64,000 nucleotides of DNA from Gliomastix tumulicola (Eukaryota > Ascomycota > Sordariomycetes > Hypocreales > Bionectriaceae): positions 1,041,336 to 1,105,335 of the forward strand of contig BCHX01000006.1 of the NCBI GenBank assembly GCA_001599755.1. Direction: 5' to 3'. The notes beneath the pieces were generated by a model. The model had not been told where the DNA came from, ran no database searches, and saw only the letters and a list, made by a program, of their open reading frames with translations. The translations under genes and the position numbers were made by a program. Of this stretch, positions 22,753 through 33,200 are shown one piece after another (the stretch's first letter is position 1; each line of letters opens with the position of its first letter).

Positions 22753-24217
22753 ATGGACTCTGTACCCCTGATCCGTCCTCCGTCCCCCGATCACGATACT
22801 GCCACCCCACCACCACCGACATTCGCCTTCCACGACAACGAGCCGCGGAACGAACCACGGACGCGACAGAAAGATCCCGACATTGATAACAAGAGACTCA
22901 GTGCGCACTTCCTCGCGCCCCCGTCGCTGTCTCCTACGATGTCTGGAGACGAGGATGCTGGGGACTCGACCGTCCCAACACCCGCGTCCACCCCGAGTCC
23001 CTTCAACTTCCAGACGCAGGTGATATCAACCGCGCCCATTAAATCGGTACGTGCGCTTCCTCTCCAGGCGCGGAATCAATGCAAAGGACCCAGACACTAA
23101 CGGACGGACACAGAACATCGGGCAGCGCAGAGGCCACAGATACAAGCACAGTAGCGTGTCGACCCAACACCAGATCTTCCAGGAACCACCACCGCGGCCA
23201 CCGCCTGTCCTGCCCGCCTCGCTACCCATTCCCACGTTCCGCGAGGCCTGGAAGAGCATGCACAAGGACCAGCGCAGGCGCCTGTACTGGAGTCTCTGCC
23301 ACCTCGCCGTCGCCATGTTTGTCTTCTTCAAATCGGAAGGCTCCCTCGCAGCTATGGCCCTCTCGCATCTCGTCTTCTTCGACGCTGGCAGCGCGGCCGT
23401 CTGTGTCCTTGTCGACGTCCTCGGCAACTTCGAGGTCTGGAGGAGGAGCAGCATCAGACACCCGTTCGGGCTGGAGAGGGCTGAGGTCCTGGCAGGCTTC
23501 GCCATGTCCGTCTTCCTCATGTTCGGCGGCTTCGACCTCGTCTCGCACAACCTCAAGCACTTCCTCGAGGGTCTCGGCAACCACGAGGCTCACCACTCCC
23601 ACTCCCACGACGAGCTCCCCGCGGCCTCGGTCGATCTGGTCGCCGCGGCCGCCATCATCAGCACTCTCCTCTCCGCCTACGGCCTACAGAACCACGCCCG
23701 CATCGCCAAGGTCATGCGTGTGTCCTACCTCGCCCACCTCCCCAGCATCCTCTCCAACCCCTTCCACTTCTTCACCCTCTTCTTCTCCGCCCTCATCGCC
23801 CTGCTCCCGCTGCTCTCCATCACCCTGTACACCTGGCTCGACCGCCTCATCTGTGGCGTCATCGCCTTCGCCATGTTCGCGCTCGGCTTCCGCGTCGCCA
23901 TCGCCCAGGGCCTCATGCTGCTCATGTCGTACGGCGGCCACGGCGGCAATGACAGCGTCACATCCGTCATCCGCGAGATCGAGGGCGACTCGAGCGTCAC
24001 GCGCGTGGATGACGCGCAGTTCTGGCAGGTTCACTACGGCCTCTGCATGGCCAATCTCAGAATCTCGGTCACCAAGGGGTATGACGAGGTCTCTCTCGGA
24101 AAGCTGAGGAGTCGCATCTCCTCTCTCATCCAGAACCGCTTGGGCGAGGGGTACGGCAATGGCGGGAACACCCGATGGGAGGTCACGATCGAGACGAGTA
24201 ATGATCCGGTGTCATAG
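22753..24217 (+). CDS. zrg17: Cation-diffusion-facilitator zinc transporter, Zrg17 type
   Basis: Exons 22753-23046 and 23114-24217 give 465 residues. The intron has a GTACGT donor and a CACTAAC branch site. A disordered N-terminus precedes a CDF core from about residue 145. Transmembrane segments include HLAVAMFVFFKSEGSLAAMAL, DAGSAAVCVLVDVLGNF and the conserved HPFGLERAEVLAGFAMSVFLMFG. A His-rich loop (HHSHSHDE) and later membrane spans follow, then a cytosolic tail with WQVHYGLCMANLRI. Known: Zrg17 pairs with another CDF (Msc2 in yeast, Cis4 in fission yeast) to carry zinc into the ER/Golgi. Seen: the paired His/Asp zinc-site motif expected in a later TM segment is not evident (HLPSILSNPFHFF instead), in line with a non-transporting partner subunit. 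Confidence 0.85.
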
Positions 24218-24598
24218 GTGCAACTGTATTTTCTTACTATATGTTGTAATAGTAGTATTTGGCGTCGGGCGCACAAGCATCATTTCATGATCTTAACGAA
24301 CACAAGCGGCTGAATTATCATGCAAAGAGAGAAGAATGTTTTGAAGTAACTAGTAGGGGAGGGGGGTATCCTGCTCGGCACAGTACATTTCCAATACCCA
24401 AACAATAACTCTATACCCTTTGAACAAGACATCGCAGTTCCTCCACGGGCTGGGATATCCCAATAGATACAGAAAAGGAGACTGCTGGCACCTGCCGAAA
24501 CTCCGTCCAAAAAAAAAATGAAGCATCATATCTCATGCCACAAAGAAAAAGCAAAGAACAAATAAAGCAAAGGATACACAGAGGAGGGGACCATCGTC
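24218..24598. other. Convergent intergenic region
   Basis: About 380 bases between two 3' ends, AT-rich, with no gene seen. Confidence 0.65.
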
Positions 24599-27477
24599 TT
24601 AAAACAGGCCCCAGCGCCCGCGCTCTTTCTCGCCCTCTCGTCTTCCGCCGCCGGCACGCCTTTCCTTCTCCCTCCCATCGAGCTGTCTCAGGCTCTCCAT
24701 CTTTCCGAGGACGAGCTCCAGGAGCTCTTTGCGACGGATGACCTCCAAATGCTGGCGGATCTTGGGATCCTCCCGCGCAAACTTCTCGACGTCGGACTGG
24801 CTGAGGTGCCGCCCGAGACGGAGATCTAGCTCTCGAGGGAAGTTGTAGTAGAATTCAGATAGGAGCTCGACGTTGAGGAAGAGAACAGCGGTAGAAGCGA
24901 GCTTGGAGGCGGCCGAGTTAAGGAAAACTTCTGGACAGTAGTACTTGTTCTTGACCGAGGCACACTGCTTCGACTTGACGGCGAGGAGACGCATCTTGAT
25001 GATGTCGGCTCTGTCCCGGAGGAAGACGGCTTCGCGGCCTGTAGATACCACGTTAGTATTCCAATAAATAAGTAAAAGGAGATTGAGTAAGCTGACCTTT
25101 GCTGAGAAGGGCTGCGCTGAACCCTCCAGCACCGCTCCGCCCGTCGCCTTCAACGATAATATCTCCTTTGCGGGCTTTGTCGACGAAAGCCATCACCTCT
25201 TTGAGCTTCCGGCGCCCTCCCATAGCGCCCTCAAGGCTCGTCAGTGCAGTCTCGCAGTCCTTGAGCTCTTTCTTCAAAACACTTCCAACATGCTCTCTAC
25301 CATGGGCCCACTCGCGTTCATCGATGTCGATCTCGAACTTGTAGGGCTTGATGCAGTTCTCTACCTGGTCACTGGTGCTGTAGTACCTCTCATTCAGAAT
25401 AGTGGATGCTGCCTCCATGATCGCCTCCCGAGCGAAGGGGTGGGACGCAAAACTCGACTGGTTGATGATGTTGTCAATCTGAGACTGGATCGACGAGGCC
25501 ACAACCGTGGTACCTAATCTCCCCACGCCGAGCTTTGTGAGAGCCGAAGTTGAGGCGTCCAGTTGGCGCCGCCAGTATAGCGAATCGGGGTCAGCCTTAG
25601 GCAGGTCTGCAATGCTGTCCGGGTCTGGCCTGGCCGGTGAGAGGTCCTCGATGGGCTTGTTCCAGTACCTAGCTGCCAGCAGATCAAGGACCTTCTGATC
25701 TAACTCATTTTTGAGAAGCTCGCGCATCTCTCGGCGGCCGAAGCTCTCGGTGAATTGCTTAAAAGAGTGCTTGAAAGCGTCGAGGCTCTCTGCGAGATAG
25801 GACTCGGCCGACAAGGGTCGATCGTTGTATTGGACCTTGAACTCATATGTCGCCTCCTCTAGCTCTTGCTTGATGGCGTCGCTAGTACCCTGGAGGCTAG
25901 ACGACATGGTCTGCTCGAGGACGTTCATGAGCTTCTTGCGAAGTGTGGTGGTACCCACATCGACACCAGATTCTGGTCCGTACTCCAGCGGGTGTGATGA
26001 AAAGAAAGAGTTCTCCTGCTTCGTGATGGTGGAAAGCAGGTCTGTGGGGCCCATCTTGAACAGACCTTGGACAGCGGGTGCCTTTGACACGACACCGACA
26101 TAACCGAGCCTGAGAGGGTACTGCGTGTCATTCAGGATCGAAGCTCCGCGTCGGGGATCGACAAGGTCCATCTTCGTCACGACCCCGATAGTACGCTCTC
26201 CTCTGGGGTCAACCCGGCGCGAAGCTCGTAGAGCGGTAGAGTTGGCAAGATCGACATCGGCGGCGGAGATGGCCAATATGACATTGGGCGGCTGGATGTA
26301 CTTGTCGCAGAGCTCTGCAATCTTCTGTTTCAGCTGCAGAGGCTGATTTTGGCCAACGACTTGGATGTATCCGGGGAGATCGATAAGTGACAGGTCGGGA
26401 ACGTGCGGCGAGTACACAGTGAGGTGGATAGGATCATCCGAGACGCACTCCGAGTCGGGCACCGCTAGGTTGAGCTCGGTGAGCGTGCGCTGTATCGACG
26501 AGAAGTCGGTGATATGTCGGAGACCAAGGTCAGGGAACTCGCCGTATTCCTCCCTTGACCCAGGTGTGTTGACCAAGGTAAGCTCGATAGGCCGCCGGGT
26601 GACCATGTTCGAACCTTTGGGCAAGAACTCATGGCCGACGATGGCTTCCAGCACAGAACTCTTGCCGGACGACTGGGATCCAATAACCACGATCGATGGC
26701 AGGGTCAGAGTACTTGATTGCCCCACCTTCTGCAGGATACTCCTGATTTCGATCATCTTCTTGGTCAGAACCATCATCTGGTCGTCATTCGCAACTTCGT
26801 CGCCGGTCCGCGGATCGTCCTCGTCTGACTTTTCGTAGCCATATGCAGCAGCAGTGGCACCAGCTGCAACGGCAGCGCTCGTCTTGCTGTGCTTCGGTTG
26901 CTCACTGCCTGGATCGGGTCCCCCGCCCCCTGTGCCGATATCTTCATGTAAACGCAGCACCTTCTTGACCCATTCTGGCATGTCCATCTCTTCCCTTTTG
27001 GCCTCCCATCCCTGGCGAGTCTGCTCGGCAACATCCTTCGCGCCACCATAGAGAGTCAAGAAGGTGTCGGTCAGGCTGTCCTTGGTCGTGTTGAAGACGT
27101 CGATCGCGTAGGTACCGGCGCCTATAGGTAGCATTAGCCTCGGCGACCCCTTTTTCTACCCTGATTATATCCAACTCACGATTAGCCTGATATTGAACCC
27201 ACGCAAATCCAGCAATTGTCAAGCCACCGAATAAAGCAGGTATTCTCGCAGCTTTCAGAACAAGCTTCGGCAGTAGGCGAGCGAAGGATACGTTCCGCAC
27301 CGCAACGGCATTATGAAAAGAGCTTCCCCCATTCCACATCCGTCTCTGTGTCGCCCGAATCGCGGCGTCGGCGCGTAGGAGCCCGCCGGTAGGGAAGCGA
27401 TGAATCTGTCGGACGGTCTGGATCTCGGCACGGCGTGCGACAGGCCGCAGCCCGGCACCGAGAACTTGCCTGCTCAT
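24599..27477 (-). CDS. mgm1: Mitochondrial dynamin-like GTPase Mgm1/OPA1
   Basis: Exons 27180-27477, 25097-27121 and 24599-25038 give 920 residues. The N-terminus is an Arg-rich presequence, followed by an inner-membrane anchor (IPALFGGLTIAGFAWVQYQ, about 80-98). A second, weakly hydrophobic Ala-rich stretch (AAVAAGATAAAYGY) lies where rhomboid protease cuts Mgm1 to make the short form. The GTPase domain starts near 250, with P-loop GSQSSGKSS, a TRRPIELTL switch, DLPGY and TKMD. Middle and GED-like regions follow, including a Cys pair (KQCASVKNKYYC) near the end. It mediates inner-membrane fusion and crista shape. The start is shared head to head with SPB1, 379 bases away. Confidence 0.95.
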
Positions 27478-27856
27478 GTTGGCAGGTGATTATTACGGAG
27501 AGTGACGGCTTCTATGATGGTTGTCCAGCCCGTCGGCAGGCCGCGTTCGTTAGAGGTGCCAGTGAAGTTCCGAGGTTCATTCGAGATCGTCCCACGTTGG
27601 GAATGCATGAAGTTGTCAAATAACATCATCCACTGATAGAAAGGTACGTCTCCGTACACGCCACGGAGTGGAAATAAGTGGGCTCCGTATCCCATGCGGG
27701 TCGGCGGGGACCGGTATCACGTGCTGATAAGTCTTATCGGATTCCATGGGGGGGATTTTTTTTTTTCTCGACAACTTGATAGTGGGGCTATGTGTTCCCG
27801 TCCAAAAAAAAAGTCGAAGCAGACCGACTGACAACAGAGTGCTTCAGGTCGTCTCA
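27478..27856. other. Bidirectional MGM1-SPB1 promoter region
   Basis: About 380 bases between divergent starts. It contains an E-box beside a palindromic GATA pair (listed separately) and two homopolymer runs (T9 near 27758, A9 near 27805). Confidence 0.7.
27718..27738. promoter_or_regulatory. CACGTG E-box next to palindromic GATAAG-T-CTTATC
   Basis: CACGTG (27718-27723) is followed after two bases by GATAAG (27726-27731), one T, and CTTATC (27733-27738). The two GATA motifs form a perfect inverted repeat around a single base. The site lies between MGM1 and SPB1, about 120 bases before the SPB1 ATG. Binding by a bHLH factor or a GATA factor pair is inferred only. Confidence 0.5.
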
Positions 27857-30432
27857 ATGGCGATTCAGAAGAAGCACGGCAAAGGCCGTCTCGATAAATG
27901 GTACAAGCTCGCCAAAGAGAAGGGCTACCGAGCTCGTGCCGCGTTCAAGCTCATCCAGTTGAACAAGAAGTATGGCTTCTTAGAAAAGAGCAAGGTCCTG
28001 CTGGATCTTTGCGCCGCTCCAGGAGTAAGTTTCGCGGAATTGTCTTGCGATTAGAATCAATTATTCTGACAAACTTCCAGTCATGGTGTCAAGTCGCCGC
28101 CGAGGTGATGCCGGTCAACAGCCTGATTGTTGGTGTTGATTTGTCCCCCATCAAGCCCATCCCCCGAGTCATCACCTTCCAGAGCGATATCACGACCGAG
28201 AAGTGCCGCGCGACGATCAGACAACACTTCAAGACCTGGAAGGCCGACACAGTCCTCCATGATGGTGCACCGAACGTCGGTACGGCCTGGGTGCAGGATT
28301 CCTTCAACCAGGCCGAGCTAGCTCTCCAGGCTATGAAGCTGGCGACGGAATTCCTCGTCGAGGGCGGAACCTTTGTCACCAAGGTCTTCCGATCCAAGGA
28401 CTACAACTCCCTGCTTTGGGTTCTCAACCAGCTGTTCACCAAAGTCGAGGCCACGAAGCCGCCGTCGTCCCGAAATGTCTCCGCCGAAATCTTCGTCGTC
28501 TGCCGAGGCTACAAGGCGCCTAAAAAGATCGATCCTCGCTTCCTCGACCCCCGATCGGTCTTCGAGGACCTGCAAGGCGCGACTCCGAACAATGAAGCCA
28601 AGGTCTACAACCCCGAAATCAAGAAGAGAAAGCGAGATGGTTACGAGGAGGGCGACTACACGCTGTACAAGGAGGCGACCGCCAGCGAATTCATTCAGAC
28701 CACTGACCCAATCGCTATCCTCGGCCAGTACAACAAACTCACATTCGATCAGCCACCGAATGGAGACGTTGCCCTTGCAGCACTGAACAAATTACCGGAC
28801 ACCACTGAAGAGGTCCGCAAATGCTGCGCTGATCTGAAAGTGTTGGGCCGTCGCGACTTCAAAATCCTTCTCAAGTGGAGGCTGAAGGTCAGAGAAATCT
28901 TTGGTCTTAGCGCTAAGAAGGAGGAAGAGCCTGTTGAGGAAGAGGTGGCCCAAGTTGAGCCTATGGACGAGGAGCTTAGGATACAAGAAGAGCTCCAGGC
29001 TATGAAGGACAAAGACGACACGAGAAAGAAGCGAGAGAAGCGTCGGGAGAACGAACGGAAACAAAAAGAGATTGTAAGGATGCAGCTGAACATGATGACA
29101 CCGATGGACATCGGTCTAGAAGAGTCAGGGCCGATCGGCGAAGGCGCCATGTTCTCGCTGAAGAAGATGGACAACTCCAATGCTCTGCGTCGGTTATCCC
29201 GAGGACGGATGTCTGTGCTCCCCAACTCCGACGCAAAGAAGGAGAAGGATAGTGGGCTGGGGTCCTCAGGAGAGACTGATGACGAGAGTGATTCTGACGG
29301 GGACCATCTTGAGGGCGAGCTCGATTCCATGTACACGCAATACCAGGAGCGGAAGTCCGAGGCAGATGCCAAATATAGGGCGAAGAAGGCGCGCGAAGAG
29401 CATGACGATGAATGGGGTGGTCTGTCGGGCAGTGAGAAGTCTCAAGGAGGCTCCAGCGATTACGAGGAAGAGTCAGGGGATGAAGACGACGACGATGAGG
29501 CACCTCAGAATCTTGTCAGATATCTTGACGACAGTGTAGGCGAGGGTGGGCTGTCAAAACGGGCAACAGCATTCTTCAACCAAGATCTCTTCAAGGACGT
29601 GATCGATACTTTGCCCGGTCCAGGGAAGGAGAAGGCAAAGAAGGAAACGAAAGGATCGTCGGAAACTGAAGCCACACCTACAACCGATGTTGAGATGGTG
29701 GATAACGACGACGAGGACGACGAAAATGCCAACGACAATACCCAGTTTGAAGTCGTCAAGAGGCCCAAGGAGCAGCGAGATGACTGGGACAAGGACGAAC
29801 GACGTGCTGATGGAAGGCCAGGTGAGTTCTAAAGCCAAATTCTCTCAAGTATGCTTACTAACCAATCGTGCCCAGATATCGATATCATCACAGCGGAAGC
29901 CATGACTCTAGCACATCAACTTGCCACTGGACAGAAGACGACATACGATGCAATTGATGACGGTTTCAACAAGTATGCATTCCGCGATCGGGATGGTCTC
30001 CCCGACTGGTTCCTTGATGACGAAGGCAAGCACGACAAGCTTCAAAAGCCGGTCACGAAAGCAGCAGCAAAGGCAATCCAGGAGAAGCTCAGAGCCTACA
30101 ACGCACGACCCATCAAGAAGGTCCGGGAAGCCAAGGCAAGGAAGAAGTTCAAGGCAGCCCAGAAGTTGGAGAAGCTCAAGAAGAAGTCCGACATGCTCGC
30201 CAACGACGAGGGCATGACCGAGAAGGAGAAGGCCTCCAGCATCTCCAAGCTCCTGAGCAGGGCGGCAAAGAAGAAGGCACCAACGCCGGCGAGGCTGGTT
30301 GTCGCCAGGGGTGTGAACAGGGGTATCAAGGGACGACCGGCGGGCGTTAAGGGACGATACCGTATTGTCGATCCGAGAATGAAGAAGGAATTGCGAGCAC
30401 AGAAGCGGGTTGCTCAGAGGAAGAAGAGGTAG
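27857..30432 (+). CDS. spb1: AdoMet-dependent rRNA 2'-O-methyltransferase Spb1
   Basis: Exons 27857-28024, 28081-29821 and 29876-30432 give 821 residues, close to yeast Spb1. The FtsJ domain (1-210) starts KKHGKGRLDKWYKLAKEKGY. It has the SAM-binding DLCAAPGSWCQVA (formed across intron 1) and the K-D-K-E tetrad: Lys in YRARAAFK, Asp in LHDGAPN, Lys in FVTKVFRSKDY and Glu in SAEIFVVCRGY. The Spb1 middle domain follows (TASEFIQTTDPI), then an acidic coiled region. The C-terminal domain has ITAEAMTLAHQLATGQK, NKYAFRDRDGLPDWFLDDE and a GRYRIVDPRMKKELRA tail. It acts in the nucleolus on 27S pre-rRNA, methylating the A-loop guanosine of 25S rRNA. It ends 22 bases from the JMJD7-like gene. Confidence 0.96.
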
Positions 30433-30454
30433 ACGAATTGAAGATTTGCTTTTC

Positions 30455-31705
30455 TTATGGCACGCCATTATGGCTCAAGCCTATGTTCCTGATGAAGTTT
30501 GTCTGGGGATAAAAGGGGCCACCGAACTCCATATCGTACCTTCCCGGGCGATTAGGGTCATCTTCGAGCCGACGTGATGTTGAAGGGCTAAACTCACCAA
30601 TAATTGATAGCTACGACGAAGCCTTCCCCATCCGGAGGACACGATTGCTTTACCTTATGATACCTAGAATCATGTTGGAAATGAGAAGAGACAAGGGGGT
30701 TCAACGAGTCTACTTATACTCACCACATAGCCGGCAAATATAGCATATCCCCCGGTTGAAGGGTAACGTGGACAGGTTTCGCCAGATGCGAGAACTCCGT
30801 CGCATTGACCATAGGATTATCGGGATCCCATCTCGCTAGCGGGACATCGTCCGCGTCGTCATCTAGGGTCAGCTCCAATTCATCACCGTTTCGCGCGTAC
30901 GTCGCTGATTTGACGAGCTGCTCATTGACGCAGGGGTGGCATAAGGGCGGTAGGAGAACAAAGTGTTTCTGGCCCAATACTTGGACATAGATGTTCTCCA
31001 TCGGGTCGCGGTGGAGGGCGGTTGTGGAGCGTGAGTTGCCGATCCAGAGGTTGATGGCGTCGGGGTCTTTCTGGAGGGCTATTCGTGCGAATGGGATATC
31101 CTTTTGGGCGTCCTTGAACAGTGACGCATATTCGTTGCGAAAGTTGTCATTTTCTGAGAGGATTAGAATAAGATAGGGGATTCGGGGGGGGACAAAGGAA
31201 AGGCGGTAGATGCTTACGAGTCTGAGCATATCTGACTTCACGGGTCTTGAGAAAGGCTGGATCGATTTCCTGTTGGATGATGTAGTCCAGAAATTCGTTA
31301 AACGGCTGATCCTCTTCATGCGGCTTGGAGATGACCGTGGCATCATGGCGTTCAGAGAACGTTGGTGCGTCAGCATTCCTACCGCTCAATAGTCAGCAAG
31401 GTACTTCTGGTTAATTGATATCAATATGCTGACCCAATAGGTGTCACGGCGACATTGACTGTCTGGCCACCCAAAGCTGACTTCAGGTACTCTGCATTCC
31501 AGCTTTGAGCAGCCCTCCACGTCGAAGCTGCATCCCGGATCACAAAGGGAGTGTTGCGCGCGACGTAGCGCATAAACTCAAGAGGGCTTGGCTCTTCATC
31601 AAGCTCATCAAGGTTTTGGCCGTTGAGGTCGTTGAAAGTCACAATAAGCTCTTGCAGGGCTGCCGCAACGGTGTTGGTGGCGTCTGATGCTTCCGAGGAT
31701 TCCAT
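30455..31705 (-). CDS. JmjC lysyl hydroxylase, JMJD7 type
   Basis: Five exons (31434-31705, 31218-31378, 30724-31153, 30598-30663, 30455-30539) close in phase to 337 residues. The Fe(II)/2-oxoglutarate site is visible. STTALHRDPMENIYVQVLG carries the H-x-D ligands and a Lys-containing QKHFVLLPP follows. After the intron, WYHKVKQSC supplies the distal His. The substrate-type start (PLEFMRYVARNTPFVIRDAA) and the C-terminus NYWYDMEFGGPFYPQTNF are typical of JMJD7 relatives. In humans that enzyme hydroxylates a lysine of DRG GTPases; the fungal substrate is inferred. An in-frame ATG at 31906 would add a Pro-rich 67-residue extension; I prefer 31705. The small last exons are needed for the distal His and the conserved tail. 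Confidence 0.88.
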
Positions 31706-32097
31706 GTCCGGAACCGGCCGGTCGCCACCCGGTGGCCGGAGAAGAACGGGTCTGGGAGGGAAGAATGGAAAGGGAATAGGGTCAAGTGACCAGGACAGGG
31801 TACGACCCGGGAAGAAAAGACCGGGTAAGCTTTGGAGGGGCTTTGGGAGGGCACGGAGGGGATGGGTGTTTGGAAAGGGTGCGTACCCCAGCCAATACGG
31901 TGTCATGCGTTGTTAATCTGGATGCAAGGACTGGGCTAGCCATGTGACGCTGGCAAGATTCTGCACCTTTGAACGCTTGATTGTGATCGATGATGGATGG
32001 TACGAGTTCCAGACCTTCCGGGGCCAGTCGGTGCATGAATGAATGCTACCTGGCATGCATGTGTGCATGCAAGTGTCGGTTGAGAGAATTTCGACTT

Positions 32098-32117
32098 GGA
32101 GGGGAGGGGAGGGGAGG
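32098..32117. repeat. GGGGA microsatellite
   Basis: Four units of GGGGA in tandem, with the flank continuing as GGGCAC. Confidence 0.7.
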
Positions 32118-32798
32118 GCACACGCGAGGTCGAGTCTTGGAGAGTAGCGAATAGCGGTGATCGCTGATCAGCCCTGGGATGGATGGTGTCAGTGAGGATG
32201 GCTGGCACATGGATGGCGGGATGGAGTGAATTCCGCGCTCGCCTCACTCACTAGCCGCAAGTGCTAACCGATGGGCAGTCTGCTGCCGAGAGCACTAGCC
32301 GCGCCCATGTGGCTCAGGCAGAACCACTCGTACTCGTATACAACAGCGCCAGCTTGGTTCGGGTGTGTCCCTTTAGGGCGTTTAGGGGGGGAGCGCCACG
32401 CCTTGAGCCCGGAGCTGGAGTCAAAGTCGCCCCCTCCAGCGGGCTGCTACGGGCTCCCACGGGCTCCTGCGGACAGTCTCAGGCCTGCTGGCAGCAGTTC
32501 TCGTGGTCTTTCGACTGCTTGGAGGCCCGGACCGGCGCCCGCTGTGGGGCGAGCAGCAGTCGCAAACAGGGCACAGCCCACCAAGACCTGCACGGAGCTG
32601 CAAGGTGATAGAATGCTGACGGGACATTTGATGTTTTCGCAAATGATGCGCATATTTGCGCTGGGTCTGCATGTGAAAGAGACGTGTCGCATTCGCATGC
32701 CAAGGGTTGCTGGGAGCCGCTGAGAGCCAGAGCGGCATCTGCGAGCAGGCGCCAACACGCCATGCAGCAATGGAAACATCCATGGATGGAGCAGCAGC

Positions 32799-32831
32799 CA
32801 TGGAGCAGTCATGGAGCAGTCATGGAGCAGT
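32799..32831. repeat. 11-base tandem repeat (CATGGAGCAGT)x3
   Basis: Three perfect copies of CATGGAGCAGT follow each other, flanked by degenerate copies (CATGGAGA, CATGGAGCAG) up to about 32850. It is a small minisatellite in the upstream region of the SCAP gene. Confidence 0.8.
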
Positions 32832-33200
32832 CATGGAGACATGGAGCAGCAGGCATGGGAAGGGACTCCGCCCGCCACCTTCCTCACCCTGGAATATTCG
32901 ACACACATCTGCATCGCATCTCGAGATCTCTGCTCTTCCAGAATCTACTCCTCGAGGCACCTCATCTCGCGACGACAATCCCCCGGATCGCTGCCCAGCG
33001 CTGCGCCGTCATCCATCCTCTATCCAGTTTGCCTTCCCTAATACCTTTGCCTTCATTCCATCGCGACGCCGAACGCCGATGTGGACCGCCACACACTGAC
33101 GGAATGACACTATAACCTTACAAGTCTAGCAGAGGTCGCCGAGTCGTCATAGTACAAAACCCCCAATGCGCCCTCAGCCGCACAAGGCTCTTTCGACTAC

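Larger units (their letters stand above)
31706..33200. other. Divergent intergenic region between the JmjC gene and SCAP
   Basis: About 1.5 kb with no supported gene. It contains a GGGGA tandem run (32098-32117) and an 11-base tandem repeat (32799-32831). Frames on both strands are GC-driven and carry no motifs. Confidence 0.55.
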
